DNA from: Pelobates cultripes | Lineage: Eukaryota; Chordata; Amphibia; Anura; Pelobatidae | NCBI GenBank assembly: GCA_933207985.1 | Contig: OW240917.1 | Span: 114,393,403-114,457,402 of the forward strand | Reading direction: 5' to 3' | Length of the DNA: 64,000 bases | In this document: piece by piece, positions 12,265 to 23,347 of the stretch | Layout: every line of letters begins with the position of its first letter | How positions within the stretch are numbered: the stretch's first letter is position 1 | Notes under the pieces: generated by a model | Told to the model about the DNA's origin: nothing | The model's input: the letters and a program-made list of their open reading frames with translations, nothing else | The model's database searches: none | Program-made: the position numbers and the translations under genes

Positions 12265-12310
12265 GGCCAATACGCGTTTCACTCTCAAATAGAGCTTCTT
12301 CAGTCAGCTG
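12265..12310 (-). ncRNA. Hammerhead-ribozyme-like motif in PLE 3' region
   Basis: On the minus strand the core CTGAAGA fits CUGANGA. It is followed by a short stem II (CTCT / AGAG, one bulged G), then GAA and the self-complementary ACGCGT, with the predicted cleavage base A. Stem I can form from GCTGA and TTGGC (5 bp, with G-U pairs). Hammerheads with very short stem III are known from PLE terminal regions, where they are thought to work as dimers. Folding was judged by eye. Confidence 0.6.
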
Positions 12311-12474
12311 TAATGTTGGTCCTCTGAATCCTCCATTTTAAATGTCATCTGGGTCTTCCCCTTTAATGAGTTAAGTTCATTCTGTCCAATCAGATTCAAT
12401 TTCACATAATGTGTGTGTATGTGTGTACCTTTAATAGGTTAATGATGTTGACGCCTTTATTTGTCTATTTTTTC

Positions 12475-13015
12475 ATTGGTAGGCAGCATTGGTTGGCGGA
12501 AGTGCTTGTTTTCAACTGGGTGGTTGGAGGAAGTGACGTCATCTAATCATGTGATCGCCATCCAGCCAAGTTAAAAAAAAAACAAAAAAAAAAAGCAAAT
12601 AGGGCTGCAGAATTGGAATGACAGTAAAATTGCATGATGTCAAATATTAAATTCCTAGTGATATAATATAAATGTTGGTGCATATAGACTAATATATTTA
12701 CATTGTTAAAGGTGCATATAGTGCTGGGTTTTTTTTTGTTTTTTTTTTCCTTCTCTTTTCATTGGTGGGCAGCATTGGTTGGCGGAAGTACTTGTTTTCA
12801 ACCAGGTGGTTGGCGGAAGTGACATCATCTAATCATGTGATCGCCATCCAGCCAAGAAAAAAAAAAAAAGGCAAAAAGGGCTGCAGAATTGAAATGACAG
12901 TAAAATTGCATAATGTCAGATATTACATTCCCAGTGATAAAATATAATTTGTGGTGCATATAGACTAATATATTTACATTGTTAAAGGTGCATACAGTGC
13001 CGATGGTACATATAT
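12475..13015. repeat. 286-bp tandem duplication in PLE 3' region
   Basis: Two units start at 12475 and 12761, both with ATTGGTGGGC-like sequence, GCAGCATTGGTTGGCGGAAG and, later, GACTAATATATTTACATTG. They differ by substitutions and poly-A or poly-T length. Tandem terminal repeats are common in PLEs. Confidence 0.85.
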
Positions 13016-13271
13016 TTTTATACATTAAAAAGGTGATATTACATACATATGTGCTGGAATAGATATCCTTATTGGGTATTTTCCCAAAAGGTGGTTAAAT
13101 CAATATTCTTTAAGTGGTATTCACAATGTTTATAAGTTTGGGCATAAATAATATGCCACTGATTGAAAATGAATAAGAAAAATGTATAAAAGAAAAACAA
13201 GGGTACAAAAAGAGTAGAGTGGATTACAATGGATAAATTCCATTGAACCCCAAAAAAAGGGAGATACCCAT

Positions 13272-15044
13272 TTAAATGAAATGGCAGAGTTCGAAGTCTA
13301 TATTCAAACCCCGGGGCTTTAAGGTCCCGAGGTTGAATATCCACCTCATCTCACTCTGTCCCAGTAATTTATTAAGGTCGCCTCCCCGCCAATTCCCCTT
13401 AACCTTTTGTATACCCATAAAGAGTAATTGAGTGGGATCACTATTGTGGGCTAGGGTGAAGTGGTGTGATACACTGTGTCCTTCAAATTTTTTCTTTATA
13501 TTTCTAGTGTGTTCCTCAATCCTAGTGTGCAAATTCCGTTTGGTGCGTCCCACATATTTTAAACCGCAAGGACATTCCAATAAATATATTACGTTGTTTG
13601 AGTAACAAGTTATAAGTTCTTTAATAGGGAATTCCTCATCGTTATTGCAGTTCTTAAAAGTCTTAATATGTCTCTTTTTATTGTTGGTGTTCCTACACGC
13701 AAGACAAGTACCACATCCGTAAAAACCCTTTCCTTTATTTAGGAAGGTAGTAGTTTTAGTTTTTTTAATGTGGTTCTTTACCGAAAGTCGGTTTAAATTA
13801 GCTGCACCCCTAAATATTATCTTGGGTTTTGGTGGTAGAATCTGGGATAGGGCATGGTCCTGAAGTAAAATAGGCCAATGTTTATTTAGGATTTTCCTTA
13901 ATGCCTTATTGTTATGGCTGTAATTACATACAATAGGTAAATTGACCTCACATTCATTTTGCGTTTTGTTTTTTTCTTGTAATAAAGTGCTCTGTGAAAT
14001 TTTTAAAACTTGTGTATAAGTGTCGTTGAGGGTCTCCTTTTTATAGCCCTTATCTAACAAGTCGGTAATTAATTTGTCTGCTTGTTCCTTGAAGGTGTCA
14101 TTGTCCGTGCAATTTCTTTTTATACGTATAAGTTGTGATTTAGGTACACTATTTAGCCAAGGGGAAAAGTGACAGCTTGAGGTGTGGATAAAGCTGTTCA
14201 CATCTACATCTTTAAAATGTGTCTTGGTCTTGATCTTTTCATCATCAATAAAAATATCCAAATCTAAAAATGTAACCGTGTGTTTACTAAAATTTGTTGA
14301 TAAAATAATGCCCCATTCATTATTATTTAATTGATTTAAAAAACTTTGTAGCGTATCTTCTGTGCCCTTCCAAATAAAAAACAGGTCATCTATGTAACGG
14401 CGATAGGTCACCAGGCCCCCTACCCAGCCCTCATTAAGTTGTAAGTGTTGGCGCTCCCAGTCTGCCATGAACAGGTTGGCGTAGCTGGGTGCGAACCTGG
14501 TGCCCATCGCCGTCCCACATGCCTGTAAGTAAAAAGTGTCATCGTACCAAAAATAATTACTGGTTAAAATTAATTGTATCCCTTCAATGATAAAATCAAT
14601 TTGATCTGACTCAAATTTCTGAGATTGTTCTAAAAAGAATTGTACTGCTGCACAGCCCTTTTGGTGTGTGATAATGGTGTATAGAGAGCTGACATCAGTA
14701 GTTACTAGGTAATAGTCATGTTCCCATTTGATGGTCTGTAAATGTCTCAGAATGCTCCCTGTGTCTTTAAGGTAACTAGGGATGCCTTGCACTATAGGCT
14801 GGAGGCATCTGTCCACATACTCCGAAAATCTTAATAATGGAACCGCAACACCAAAACTTACAATGAAGGAGCCTGCAACTTTCAAGCAAATCACATGGTC
14901 TTTGTCAACTACAGGCTTAACAGGCCAAACAAACTGCGAATTACTGGCAGTATTTAATTCCACCCATAATAACATTGAGTTAGGCAGCAGGTGATCGGAT
15001 GTGACCTTGGCAAACTTTGACACGGCTAAGTTAACAGGGGCCAT
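13272..15044 (-). CDS. PLE reverse transcriptase / GIY-YIG endonuclease
   Basis: An uninterrupted 590-codon frame. Residues about 70-300 look like a PLE reverse transcriptase: motif A region LVTTDVSSLYT (Asp117), the conserved block GTAMGTRFAPSYANLF (177-192) and the catalytic YIDD box (217-220). Residues about 480-580 form a GIY-YIG-type nuclease: VIYLLECPCGLKYVG (485-499), then RTKRNLHTRIEEH with likely catalytic Arg and Glu. A Cys cluster GCGTCLAC lies at 443-450, as in other PLEs. Such enzymes copy element RNA at a nicked target. The first ~70 residues do not look like PLE sequence and probably come from flanking DNA, so the true N-terminus is truncated. The start codon is not meaningful. 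The open frame suggests a fairly young copy. Confidence 0.85.
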   Translation of the reverse strand: MAPVNLAVSKFAKVTSDHLLPNSMLLWVELNTASNSQFVWPVKPVVDKDHVICLKVAGSFIVSFGVAVPLLRFSEYVDRCLQPIVQGIPSYLKDTGSILRHLQTIKWEHDYYLVTTDVSSLYTIITHQKGCAAVQFFLEQSQKFESDQIDFIIEGIQLILTSNYFWYDDTFYLQACGTAMGTRFAPSYANLFMADWERQHLQLNEGWVGGLVTYRRYIDDLFFIWKGTEDTLQSFLNQLNNNEWGIILSTNFSKHTVTFLDLDIFIDDEKIKTKTHFKDVDVNSFIHTSSCHFSPWLNSVPKSQLIRIKRNCTDNDTFKEQADKLITDLLDKGYKKETLNDTYTQVLKISQSTLLQEKNKTQNECEVNLPIVCNYSHNNKALRKILNKHWPILLQDHALSQILPPKPKIIFRGAANLNRLSVKNHIKKTKTTTFLNKGKGFYGCGTCLACRNTNNKKRHIKTFKNCNNDEEFPIKELITCYSNNVIYLLECPCGLKYVGRTKRNLHTRIEEHTRNIKKKFEGHSVSHHFTLAHNSDPTQLLFMGIQKVKGNWRGGDLNKLLGQSEMRWIFNLGTLKPRGLNIDFELCHFI

Positions 15045-15059
15045 TGCTTTTTGGATGCA

Positions 15060-16975
15060 GTTATCTCCTCTGTTTCCTGCTGCAGTTTGGCCGCAATTTA
15101 AAGGGAAACTTAGAGGCCTATACTGCTTCCTCCACAGGCCTTTGAAAATTCAGTTTACACTAAAACTGCTTTTGGCTGGACTCAAAACTGTTGAACAGGT
15201 TAAACCCAGCATTAAAAGGGCTGCCTGTGCACAGCCTCTGTTTAGAGTAGGCTTGGGATTTCTGGGACTTGATGTTCAGTTATCACTGTTCTACTTGTGA
15301 AAGATGTTAGTGGAACTACAACTATCAGAGATATTTACTATGCTTCATGGTGAGATGTACACCATTGTTACCAGACACTGCAAGAAGTGATAAATAGGGA
15401 GCTGTACACAAGCATTGTAAACAGCAAGAATGCACTGCTTTATAATTGAGGATACAGACAGGAGGGGTGGTGATGCAGAATACTGCAAAATATATTTTGT
15501 TATTATGTATATGAAAAGGTATGCAGAGAAACGGACAAAAAGCTATGAAATGCACACAACTTGTTTTAGTGATAGGAATGTCCTGTGATCCTTGTCTGGA
15601 GTTAGCACGGTCCTTTTGGGTAGAAACATGCAGTCTTTAAAAGTAACTTAATTCCAGGCACTTTATTGTTGAGCTTCACCACAGAGAGAGCAGAAAATGA
15701 GAAAAAAGCAAAAACAATAATGTAACACAAATCCCTATAAACAAAAGCCTAGCTCGTCTGAGCAGTAACTAACATCAGATTCCCTATCTCTCAGGGGTTA
15801 AACTAACAAAACAATATTGGTTTCACCAACCTAGTGTCTTTGTCAGCTCTCTGCACTCCAGTGTTTAGCCATCCTTCCAGAGAGAAACAAATAAACATTC
15901 TCCCCTACCTGCCTAGCAGGGAGGGGTTTATTCCCACTGCTGCAGCTGATTACCTGCAGCTGAGAAGTGGGTTGGAGACAGTCCAAACCCTGGTCTGGAC
16001 CTGGTCTCCCAGGAACAAAACAATAAACAGCGGAGTGGAGCACTGGCCCACCCTGCTCTCCAAATGCTCCACCCCAGGGGCCCATAAATGTTAAGGCTTG
16101 GCCTGCAGTTGTGGGAGGGGCATGGTACCCATTTAAACCCCCCTACTCACTTTCCCCCATCCCGTACGTTTTTTAGCGACTCGCATGTCCCCACCCTCCA
16201 CTCCCTCTATCTATACTTTCATTACACCTCATGGGTGGGCCCTCTTTTATTACAGGCCTACCACAACGTCGGTTCCGGCACACCTCAACCGACTTATTTC
16301 CTTTACAGCCTTATTTGCCCCTCACACAACTAAATATTAATTTAAGTTATATACACACAGACACACACACTTCCCCTGAGGTTAAAAATCATATGCCTCT
16401 CTGAACAATTCAGTCGAAATATAAACTCCCTCACAGACCACTGCATTCACCTTATCACAGTCCCTTTAGCTGGTTCACATGCTTGCATAATGGAATGAAT
16501 GTTTTATAGCAATATTTGCCTTCTCAGCTCTGTTCCAATCTGCTCCTGGAACTGAATGTTGGTATTTACACAAAATATGCTAGGACAGTTGATTTTTAAC
16601 ACATTAATACCTCAACAATAACTATGACCTAAATAGATGCCATTAGACTGTTGCTTATTAATATGTAAATATAACATGCTTGTTTTGGTTTCATTGTAAT
16701 TGCCCTGTGAATCAGCCAGCTCTCCATTGTTGTTCTCCTACTCACACCATTCCTTTGCTGCTTGTTCGGGCTATGTTTATATATTTTTCTGATTTTGATT
16801 ATAGTTAATTTTGGAGCACTGGACACCTGAGTGAATTATGATAACCAGGTTTGTGCTGTGGGATGTCTGTAAAATTAAAAAAAAACAAAAAACAAAAATC
16901 ACACAGATACTTGACTCCTCTTTGATGATAAATTCACAAGAACAAACACAAATATGCACACAAATGATCCAAATG
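15060..16975. other. Intergenic DNA, unclassified repeats possible
   Basis: No supported gene. Between about 15570 and 16330 the base composition shifts to C-rich with short motifs such as GCAGCTGATTACCTGCAGCTG. This may be a retroelement LTR or internal piece, but I could not delimit it. Confidence 0.3.
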
Positions 16976-17779
16976 TTAAAGGGATAATCAAAGCACCAAA
17001 ACAATTTCAGCTTAATGAAGCAGTTCTTGTGTATAGACAGTGGTGTACATGGGTACGCCACTTGCCCTGGGCACCACTTGAAGGGAATCCACTGAGCAGT
17101 TGCTGGATAGGGCATATTTGTTTTATAGTTTTAGCCCTGCCACAGGAGGACTAAAAGAATAAAATAAACTCGTCAGATGACTTGCTGAGTGCAGAACCGC
17201 GGGTGAGCAACTGCAGAGTTCTGCATTCACCGGTGGTCCACACAGAGTTAACCCCTGATGGACTACAAAGGAGTATGACCCCTACATTGGATTACCAGGG
17301 TAAATAGCCCCCTTCCTTGATGAAAAAAAAAGATCATGTCACTGCTGTCTAATTTGTTAATTCTCTGCCATTTAGAAGTTAAATCACTTTAATTTCTGTT
17401 TATCCTGTCCTAGCAACACCTTACTCAGTTGTGACCCTCACATTCTCAGATCTTACAGTGCAGCGTGTTTACTTTAGAAGTGCTTGTCTCCTGCTCTTTT
17501 AATTGAACTTTTTTCACACACATGAGGCTGGTGCAGACACTAGCAGTTATTGACAGAGCAGGAGAAAACACATTCTAAATTAAACAATAGTGGAAGCAAA
17601 AAATACAATAGGTGAACAGGCTGTGTGAGTCTCAGCAAGTGGAAGTGTGTCTAGGGCTGAATAAACAAATGTGTGTAACTGCTATGGAGTATAGAGCAAT
17701 AAGAATGCAGGTGTGTGATCTATAGACCAAAATATATTTTAATTAAGCCAAAGTTACTTTGTTTAGAGTGCCACTTTAA
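16976..17779. mobile_element. T2-type MITE with a ~290-bp insertion
   Basis: TTAA on both sides. The left end reads TTAAAGGGATAATCAAAGCA; the complement of the right end begins TTAAAGTGGCACTCTAAAC. Subterminal sequences (CAATTTCAGCTTAATGAAG and the complement of TTAATTAAGCCAAAGTT) are related. Inside, about 17038-17329 (from CAGTGGTGTACATGGGTACG to an A-run) appears foreign, because the MITE sequence seems to resume at GATCATGTCACTGC. No clear target duplication was found for that insertion. Confidence 0.7.
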
Positions 17780-18267
17780 CCATCAAGTCGCAATAAGGAG
17801 TGCCACCCAAAGTTTCTAGATTATTACAAATAGTGGCCTGCTCAACTAAACTTTCGGATGAAGTTGTCTGTTTGTAAGGTCCTCCATTACTCTCGCCGAA
17901 TGAATTTTTGATAATTTAAACTGTATTATTTGTGGTGTGCTCTTGATATGTGCTGGTTCTTCTATTCATAAGTTGGTAGTGTGAGAGGTCCAATTGCTGA
18001 GGATGTCCTACAGAAACAATGCCATTGACTACTCAGACCAGACGTCTTGGTCTCTAGGTTGAGAATTGATTGACAAGTGAGGGGGGGACCATATCTTTAC
18101 ATGGCATTTAAAGAAAAAAATCGATATAAATAATGGCATATCTGTCAGTGTATTATATGTGTGATAATTTGGGTAATTATGGTACAATTTATGCACTGGT
18201 TACAGAACATTAAGATAAACATTGATCTGATTAAACAATTTGTTTACATATTCAAATGTTACATTAA
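17780..18267. other. Intergenic DNA, nothing recognised
   Basis: No gene or element could be assigned. Confidence 0.4.
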
Positions 18268-18433
18268 CAGGGTTACTTACTAAAGTGAGAATTCAAAGTG
18301 AATTTCAAGTTTAAGGCCAAAGTAGTCAAACTAGAAGCATAGCTGACATATTATTCACAGTTTGGCTATTTTAACATTATATTTCAAATTCACTCTGAAT
18401 GCACTTTGGATCTCACTTTGATGAATAACCCTG
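18268..18433. mobile_element. Palindromic MITE (TTCACTAAAGTGAG family)
   Basis: Begins CAGGGTTACTTACTAAAGTG and ends CTCACTTTGATGAATAACCC TG, its imperfect reverse complement. Inner arms also pair (AAAGTGAATTTCAA with TTTCAAATTCACT). Same family as at 11095. Confidence 0.7.
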
Positions 18434-18896
18434 CAAGTTTCCTTTAGCGGTTATTTTTTGCATGTTAGCAGAACTTCAATTTACTGCAGCAAAATACTAT
18501 TTTTAAATATTGTCTCCTTTTCACAAATACCCAGAGTTCTAGAAACCACAGTTCTATCATGAAAATAAATTGCCAGCACACTGTGTAGCTCTGTCATTAG
18601 ACTCATTTTGTAGTCAAAGCAATACTGAAACAGTTTAAAACCACTAGACCTCTCCATGCATCTTCCTGTTCTTGCAAAGGTGCACTGGAGCATGGCAATA
18701 GCACAGAATTAGTCAAGAATATGAAATTTGTGTAGTGCAGACGTGGATTAACTAGTAAAAGATAAAAAATCTTCAAGAACCTATTTAGGCTTTATGGGCC
18801 CTATGACAGTGCTCTTCGTATTCCTTGGGCCCCAGCAAACATGAGGCACAGTCTAATTACTCCTTATCTTTCCAGCTTAAAACCAAAGAATATTCC
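18434..18896. other. Intergenic DNA, nothing recognised
   Basis: No gene. The minus frame at 18481-18693 has no recognisable domain. Confidence 0.35.
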
Positions 18897-19191
18897 TTAA
18901 AGGGAAACTCCAGTGCCAGGAAAACAATCTGTTTTCCTGGCACTGCAGGTCCCCTCTCCCTCCCACCTCCCATCCCTGGTTGCTGAAGGGGGGAAACCCC
19001 TTCAGTCACTTACCAGAGGCAGCGACATGTTGCACGTTGCTGCTTCTTCCTCCACCGCCGCTCCTCCCCTTCATTACGTCAGCTTATGAAAACTACAATA
19101 ATTACAGTTGCAGGGTTAAGGGTAGTGGGAGTTGGCACCCAGACCACTCCAATGGGCAGAAGTGGTCTGGGTGCCTGGAGTGTACCTTTAA
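18897..19191. mobile_element. T2-type MITE, complete
   Basis: TTAA at both ends. It starts TTAAAGGGAAACTCCAGTGC and ends with the complement of TTAAAGGTACACTCCAGGCA. Internal hairpins are CCAGGAAAACA with its complement, and CACCCAGACCACT with AGTGGTCTGGGTG. Confidence 0.8.
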
Positions 19192-19802
19192 CTGACACTT
19201 ATAGCACCCGTGATATTAAATAGTGATGGCGAGTATTTGTAGTGGTTACAGTGTAAAGAATCTTTGTGTGCCTTCCCATGATTCGAGACAAACCATGAAG
19301 AATTTAACAAAATCTCCTCATACCTAAAGCCTTACTGCTACACTGTGGTGTAATGTGAATGTACACGTTAGTATTATACAACTAGCTTTGGATGGAAATA
19401 GAAAGCTGAGTGCATTGCAGATAGATTCAGTACTGCCAGTACCCACTTACTGGGCAGTAATGGCAGAACCTCCTGTTGTATAGTGTTGTATAGCAATATA
19501 GGGAAGATGTGGTGTTATATCACTTCCTCCAAGGCTAGCACTCTAAGGGAGCTCTCACTCTGCACACATCTCAATCCTCATTAGACTCAGGCAAAGCCAC
19601 CCTGATACTTCAAAAAGGCAAGAAAGAGGAGGGTGTATGAAACTAAGCTGTATTTAAACCTTGTTATGTTTTTGTGTATGCATGTATGTATGTGGCTGAG
19701 TGTACCTGTGGTTATTATGTATCTGTATTTCAGAGTAAACAAAATCAGGGGGAGGAGGAGCCTTTTTTTTATAAGAAACATGTGGCCCTTAGAGAGTGTC
19801 TG
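19192..19802. other. Intergenic DNA, nothing recognised
   Basis: No gene. A short GTATG-type run lies near 19675-19692. Confidence 0.35.
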
Positions 19803-20036
19803 TTAAAAGGACACTATAGGCACCTGGACCACTTCAGCTCATTGAACAGGTCTGGGTGCAGTGTCCCAGGTTCCTTAATTCTGCCATTGTAATTATTGCA
19901 GTTTTGAGATAAACTGCAATAATTACCTGGCACAGATAACTCCAACTTTAGAGGCTGTCTACCAGACAGCCACAAGAGGGACTTCAGGGTGGTCCTAACC
20001 TCATTCTGCACTATGCATGAGGATATCCTGTTTAGA
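19803..20036 (+). mobile_element. T2-type MITE, 5' half
   Basis: Starts TTAAAAGGACACTATAGGCA and shares CCACTTCAGCTCATTGAA and GGTCTGGGTGC with the T2 copies at 50384 and 58529. The sequence turns into L2 LINE coding DNA near 20040. No matching 3' half was recognised after the L2, so the MITE is either truncated or too diverged to follow. Confidence 0.65.
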
Positions 20037-20039
20037 GTG

Positions 20040-21585
20040 AATACTCCCCATCCAACTACCGCCCTATCTCACTACTGCCATTTGCCTCCAAGATCCTCGA
20101 GAGAGTTGTCTACGCCAGATTAACAGACTTTCTTGAATCCAACTCTCTGCCTGACCCCCTTCAGTTTGGATTCCGCGCTGGTCACTCTGTCGAAACTGCT
20201 GTGACCAAAGTATCCAATGATTTAATTGCTGCTAAATCTCGCAGCCAATACTTTATCCTAATCCTCCTTGATCTTTCTGCCGCCTTTGACACTGTTGATC
20301 ATCAACAGCTTCTTCACATTCTCCGTAACTTTGGTCTACGGGATACTGCTCTCTCCTGGTGCTCCTCCTACCTCTCCCAGCGCTCCTTCAGTGTTTCTTT
20401 CTCTAGCTCTGCCTCTTCTCCCCAACCCCTCCATGTTGGCGTCACGCAAATCTACCTGTCCTCCCCTGATCTCTCTCCGTCCACCTTGACTCGTGTTTCT
20501 GACTGCCTCTCTGCTATTTCCAACTGGATGGCTGCTCACTTCCTTAAACTCAGCCTGTCCAAAACAGAACTTCTAGTTTTTCCTCCCTTAAGTGCTGCTA
20601 CTCCTGTGTCTGTCTCCATCCAAGTCAACGGTGCTACTATCACCTCTACCTCCCAGGCTCGCTGCCTAGGGGTTCTTTTTGATTCTGATCTCTCTTTTAC
20701 TCCCCATGTTCAATCGATAGCCAAATCCTGTCGCTTCCAACTCAAGAACATAGCGTGCATCCGCCCATATCTAACGCCGGACGCGGCTAAGGTACTGGTT
20801 CATGCTGTTGTTCTCTCTCGCCTTGACTATTGCAATCCCCTTCTCACCGGTCTTACATGTTCCCAGCTTGCACCGCTGCAATCTATAATGAATACGGCTG
20901 CGAGGCTTATTTTCCTGTCCGGTCGCACCTCCCACGCCTCCACGCTCTGTCAGTCCCTGCATTGGCTTCCAGTTAGATATAGGGCCCAATTCAAAATTCT
21001 GGCGCTTGCTTACAAATCCCTACATAATGCTGCTCCAACATACCTATCCTCCCTCATACACAAGTATGTCCCGTCGAGACCCCTGCGCTCAGCCCAAGAC
21101 CTACGCCTATCCTCTGCCCGGATCCCCACCTCTGATGCTCGCCTTCAAGACTTCTCCAGGGCTGCACCTATTCTGTGGAACTCCCTTCCCTCCTCAATAA
21201 GACTTTCACCCAGCCTCCATTCCTTCAAAAAATCTTTGAAAACTCACTTCTTCATTAAAGCGTATCAATTAAACTGTCAGCAGGTTTCTCATCCCCCATC
21301 CCATGACTCCGTTCCTGCACCTGTCAAAAATTACCTACCAAGCACTCAATAAACCCTTCTGTAACAAACTATTTAGTTCCCCTACTTTAACCCTTTGTGT
21401 CACTATACCCCACTCCCTCTAGCATGTAAGCTCATCGAGCAGGGTCCTCAACCCCCTCTGTTCCTGTACATCAGTGGTCTGATCTCAATGATGTGTCTGT
21501 TAGTCCACCCATTGTACAGCGCTACGGAATTTGTTGGCGCTATATAAATAATAAAATAATAATAATAATAATAATAATATGGTAA
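20040..21585 (+). mobile_element. L2-clade LINE, 5' truncated
   Basis: Begins inside the reverse transcriptase ([20 protein letters not shown]) and runs through the C-terminal region to a 3' tail GGCGCTATATAAATAATAA plus (TAA)n. That tail is typical of frog L2 elements. Confidence 0.9.
20053..21352 (+). pseudogene. L2 LINE reverse transcriptase with catalytic block deleted
   Basis: The frame stays open from [10 protein letters not shown] through [19 protein letters not shown] (RT motif A) and on to the L2 C-terminus ([51 protein letters not shown]). After HVGVTQ it jumps directly to [11 protein letters not shown]. In intact L2 proteins this interval holds the PQGSVLGP and YADD segments, roughly 40 residues. 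The deletion is in frame, so the frame looks healthy but the enzyme must be inactive. It carries no host function. Start codons called inside it are artefacts, because the frame continues upstream to the truncation point. Confidence 0.85.
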
Positions 21586-21742
21586 TAATGCATCACACTA
21601 TCTAGCATTTACCTCTTTGTGCATTATGGGTATTGTAACAGCTGGGGTGTCATAATTTATATACCTTCATTTATATACCTGACCTGTAAAGTACACATCA
21701 GAAAATAAAACACTATTATCTGTTAAGTTAACAGTTTATGTG

Positions 21743-21840
21743 GATCGCTAAATGGCAACATTTAGGATAACTAAAATAGAAAATATTACAGATTGCTAAA
21801 TGGCAACATTTAGGATAACTAAAATAGAAAATATTACAGT
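21743..21840. repeat. 49-bp direct duplication
   Basis: Two head-to-tail copies of GCTAAATGGCAACATTTAGG plus following sequence, with one or two differences. Confidence 0.9.
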
Positions 21841-21904
21841 GTCTATATTTGCCTATTTATATTTTCCTATTTGTGAGACAGGGATCAACTGACCACAAGT
21901 CATA

Positions 21905-22780
21905 CGCAGGGTTATTCACTAAACAGTGAATTGTAAAAGAATTTTAAACCTTACGCAAAACAAAAGGTTCAGAATTAAAAGACTTGTCCAATATAGTTAC
22001 AATTTGACTATTTTTCTCAACATTTTGTCAATTGGTTTTCAATACATTGCATTTCAGTGTACAGCCCTTTAGATTTAGAGCATGTTTACTAAAAACTAAA
22101 ATGTGATTTGAATTGAATACAGAATTGCTAAATGTTAGCCAATAGCCAAAACTGGTATAAAAATCCAATTTATCTATAATCACAGCTCGGTTACTTTAGT
22201 CTAACTTTTAGAATTTGTTTTAATTTTTTTTAGTTCTTCATAATTCAGGGGTTTGGCTGGCTTCTCTTAGCATGGTAAGGGTTTACTCAGCTTACTGAAT
22301 ACCAATTCCTTGTGAAGTCTATGGGAAAATTGCTATTTCAGTAAGCACAGTGAACCTTACTCTGCTAAATGAATCCAGCCCTTAAAAAAATAAACCCCTA
22401 ACTGAGCAGAGCTATGACTATCACTGAATTGGAGAATTTGCTCACTCATCTTAATTTACTAATTCAGGTCTTGAATCACCACAATTCACGGTTTAGAGGT
22501 TTTTTCAATATACAATAAAATATTGTGAATTGAAAACCGAACTGCAAAATGTAGGCAAAACTAGCTGATTAGGAAACACTGTCAAACTAAAGTGAATAAG
22601 CCAAAAATTTGGTTAATTGACTCAGCTGGGTACTGTGGAAAATTGACAATATAACTGAATTTTAGGCCAAAACAGCAACAAAAAACCTTTTCAGAAATTT
22701 CCACAGCGCTATTTGGATCTAAAAGTTTAATTTTCTTGCCAAATCTTCACCATTCCCAGTTTGCAAATAAATAGGGGGTG
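21905..22780. repeat. Cluster of AT-rich inverted-repeat fragments
   Basis: Several pieces begin with GGGTTATTCACTAAA- or GTTTACTAAAA-like sequence and contain related AAAATGTGATTTGAATTGAA and CAATTCACGGTTT motifs, often with nearby complements. They look like decayed copies of the palindromic MITE family. No gene is seen. Confidence 0.45.
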
Positions 22781-23119
22781 GGGTGTGTATATATATATAT
22801 ATATTTTTTTTTTATGTTGTTTTTTTTTCTAGTAGCAAAAGACATACCCTTATTATTCTAGGCAGTCTCTGTGTGCTGCTGCAGGGTCGCTAGAGGGAGA
22901 TATTATCCACCGAGCGGTTAGAGGAGGAGGGAGGCACAGAGGCTCATCCTTACCCACTCTCCTGCACACTGAGCACTTCTTCTAACCCACATCCTATAAC
23001 CCTGCTGTGCTTTCCCTGGGCTGTCTGTCACTGGGAGCTGGAGGCAGTGTACAGGTTGCACAGGCAGATTATCTTACAGATAGTGCATACCTGGCTGGGC
23101 TACAGGCATTGTTTGCTGC

Positions 23120-23152
23120 ATGCTCACGGAGGGATCTCTGACAAGCACCTAG
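23120..23152 (+). other. Upstream ORF 1, 10 codons
   Basis: ATG CTC ACG begins a 10-codon frame ending in TAG. It is relevant only if transcription starts upstream of it. Confidence 0.4.
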
Positions 23153-23242
23153 CCTCACACCCCCTCTGTTTGCCCGTTTGCTGCGCGTTCTATTTTCATT
23201 AAGTTTGACGCTTTGCTGGTTACTTTGTTTCTTAGAACGTTC

Positions 23243-23347
23243 ATGACACCGGACAAGGCAGCAGAATCTCGATTTGCATTGGTTTCAAAGCTTTCACTGG
23301 CGCCTGAGTGGAGGGAGGAAAGTGAAAGTGAAGCAAGAGGAAGATAA
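23243..23347 (+). other. Upstream ORF 2, 34 codons
   Basis: Starts MTPDKAAESRF and ends in TAA about 280 bp before the camk2d ATG. It is out of frame with the kinase. It could reduce kinase translation if it is in the mRNA. Confidence 0.45.

Larger units (their letters stand above)
11560..14860 (-). mobile_element. Penelope-like retroelement (PLE), 5' truncated
   Basis: The minus strand carries a reverse transcriptase joined to a GIY-YIG endonuclease, the hallmark of PLEs. It is followed toward lower coordinates by a noncoding 3' region with a tandem duplication and a hammerhead-like motif ending in GAAACGCGT. RT homology begins only at about residue 70 of the frame, so the N-terminal part of the normal ORF is missing. 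The 3' boundary near 11560 is approximate. Confidence 0.75.
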
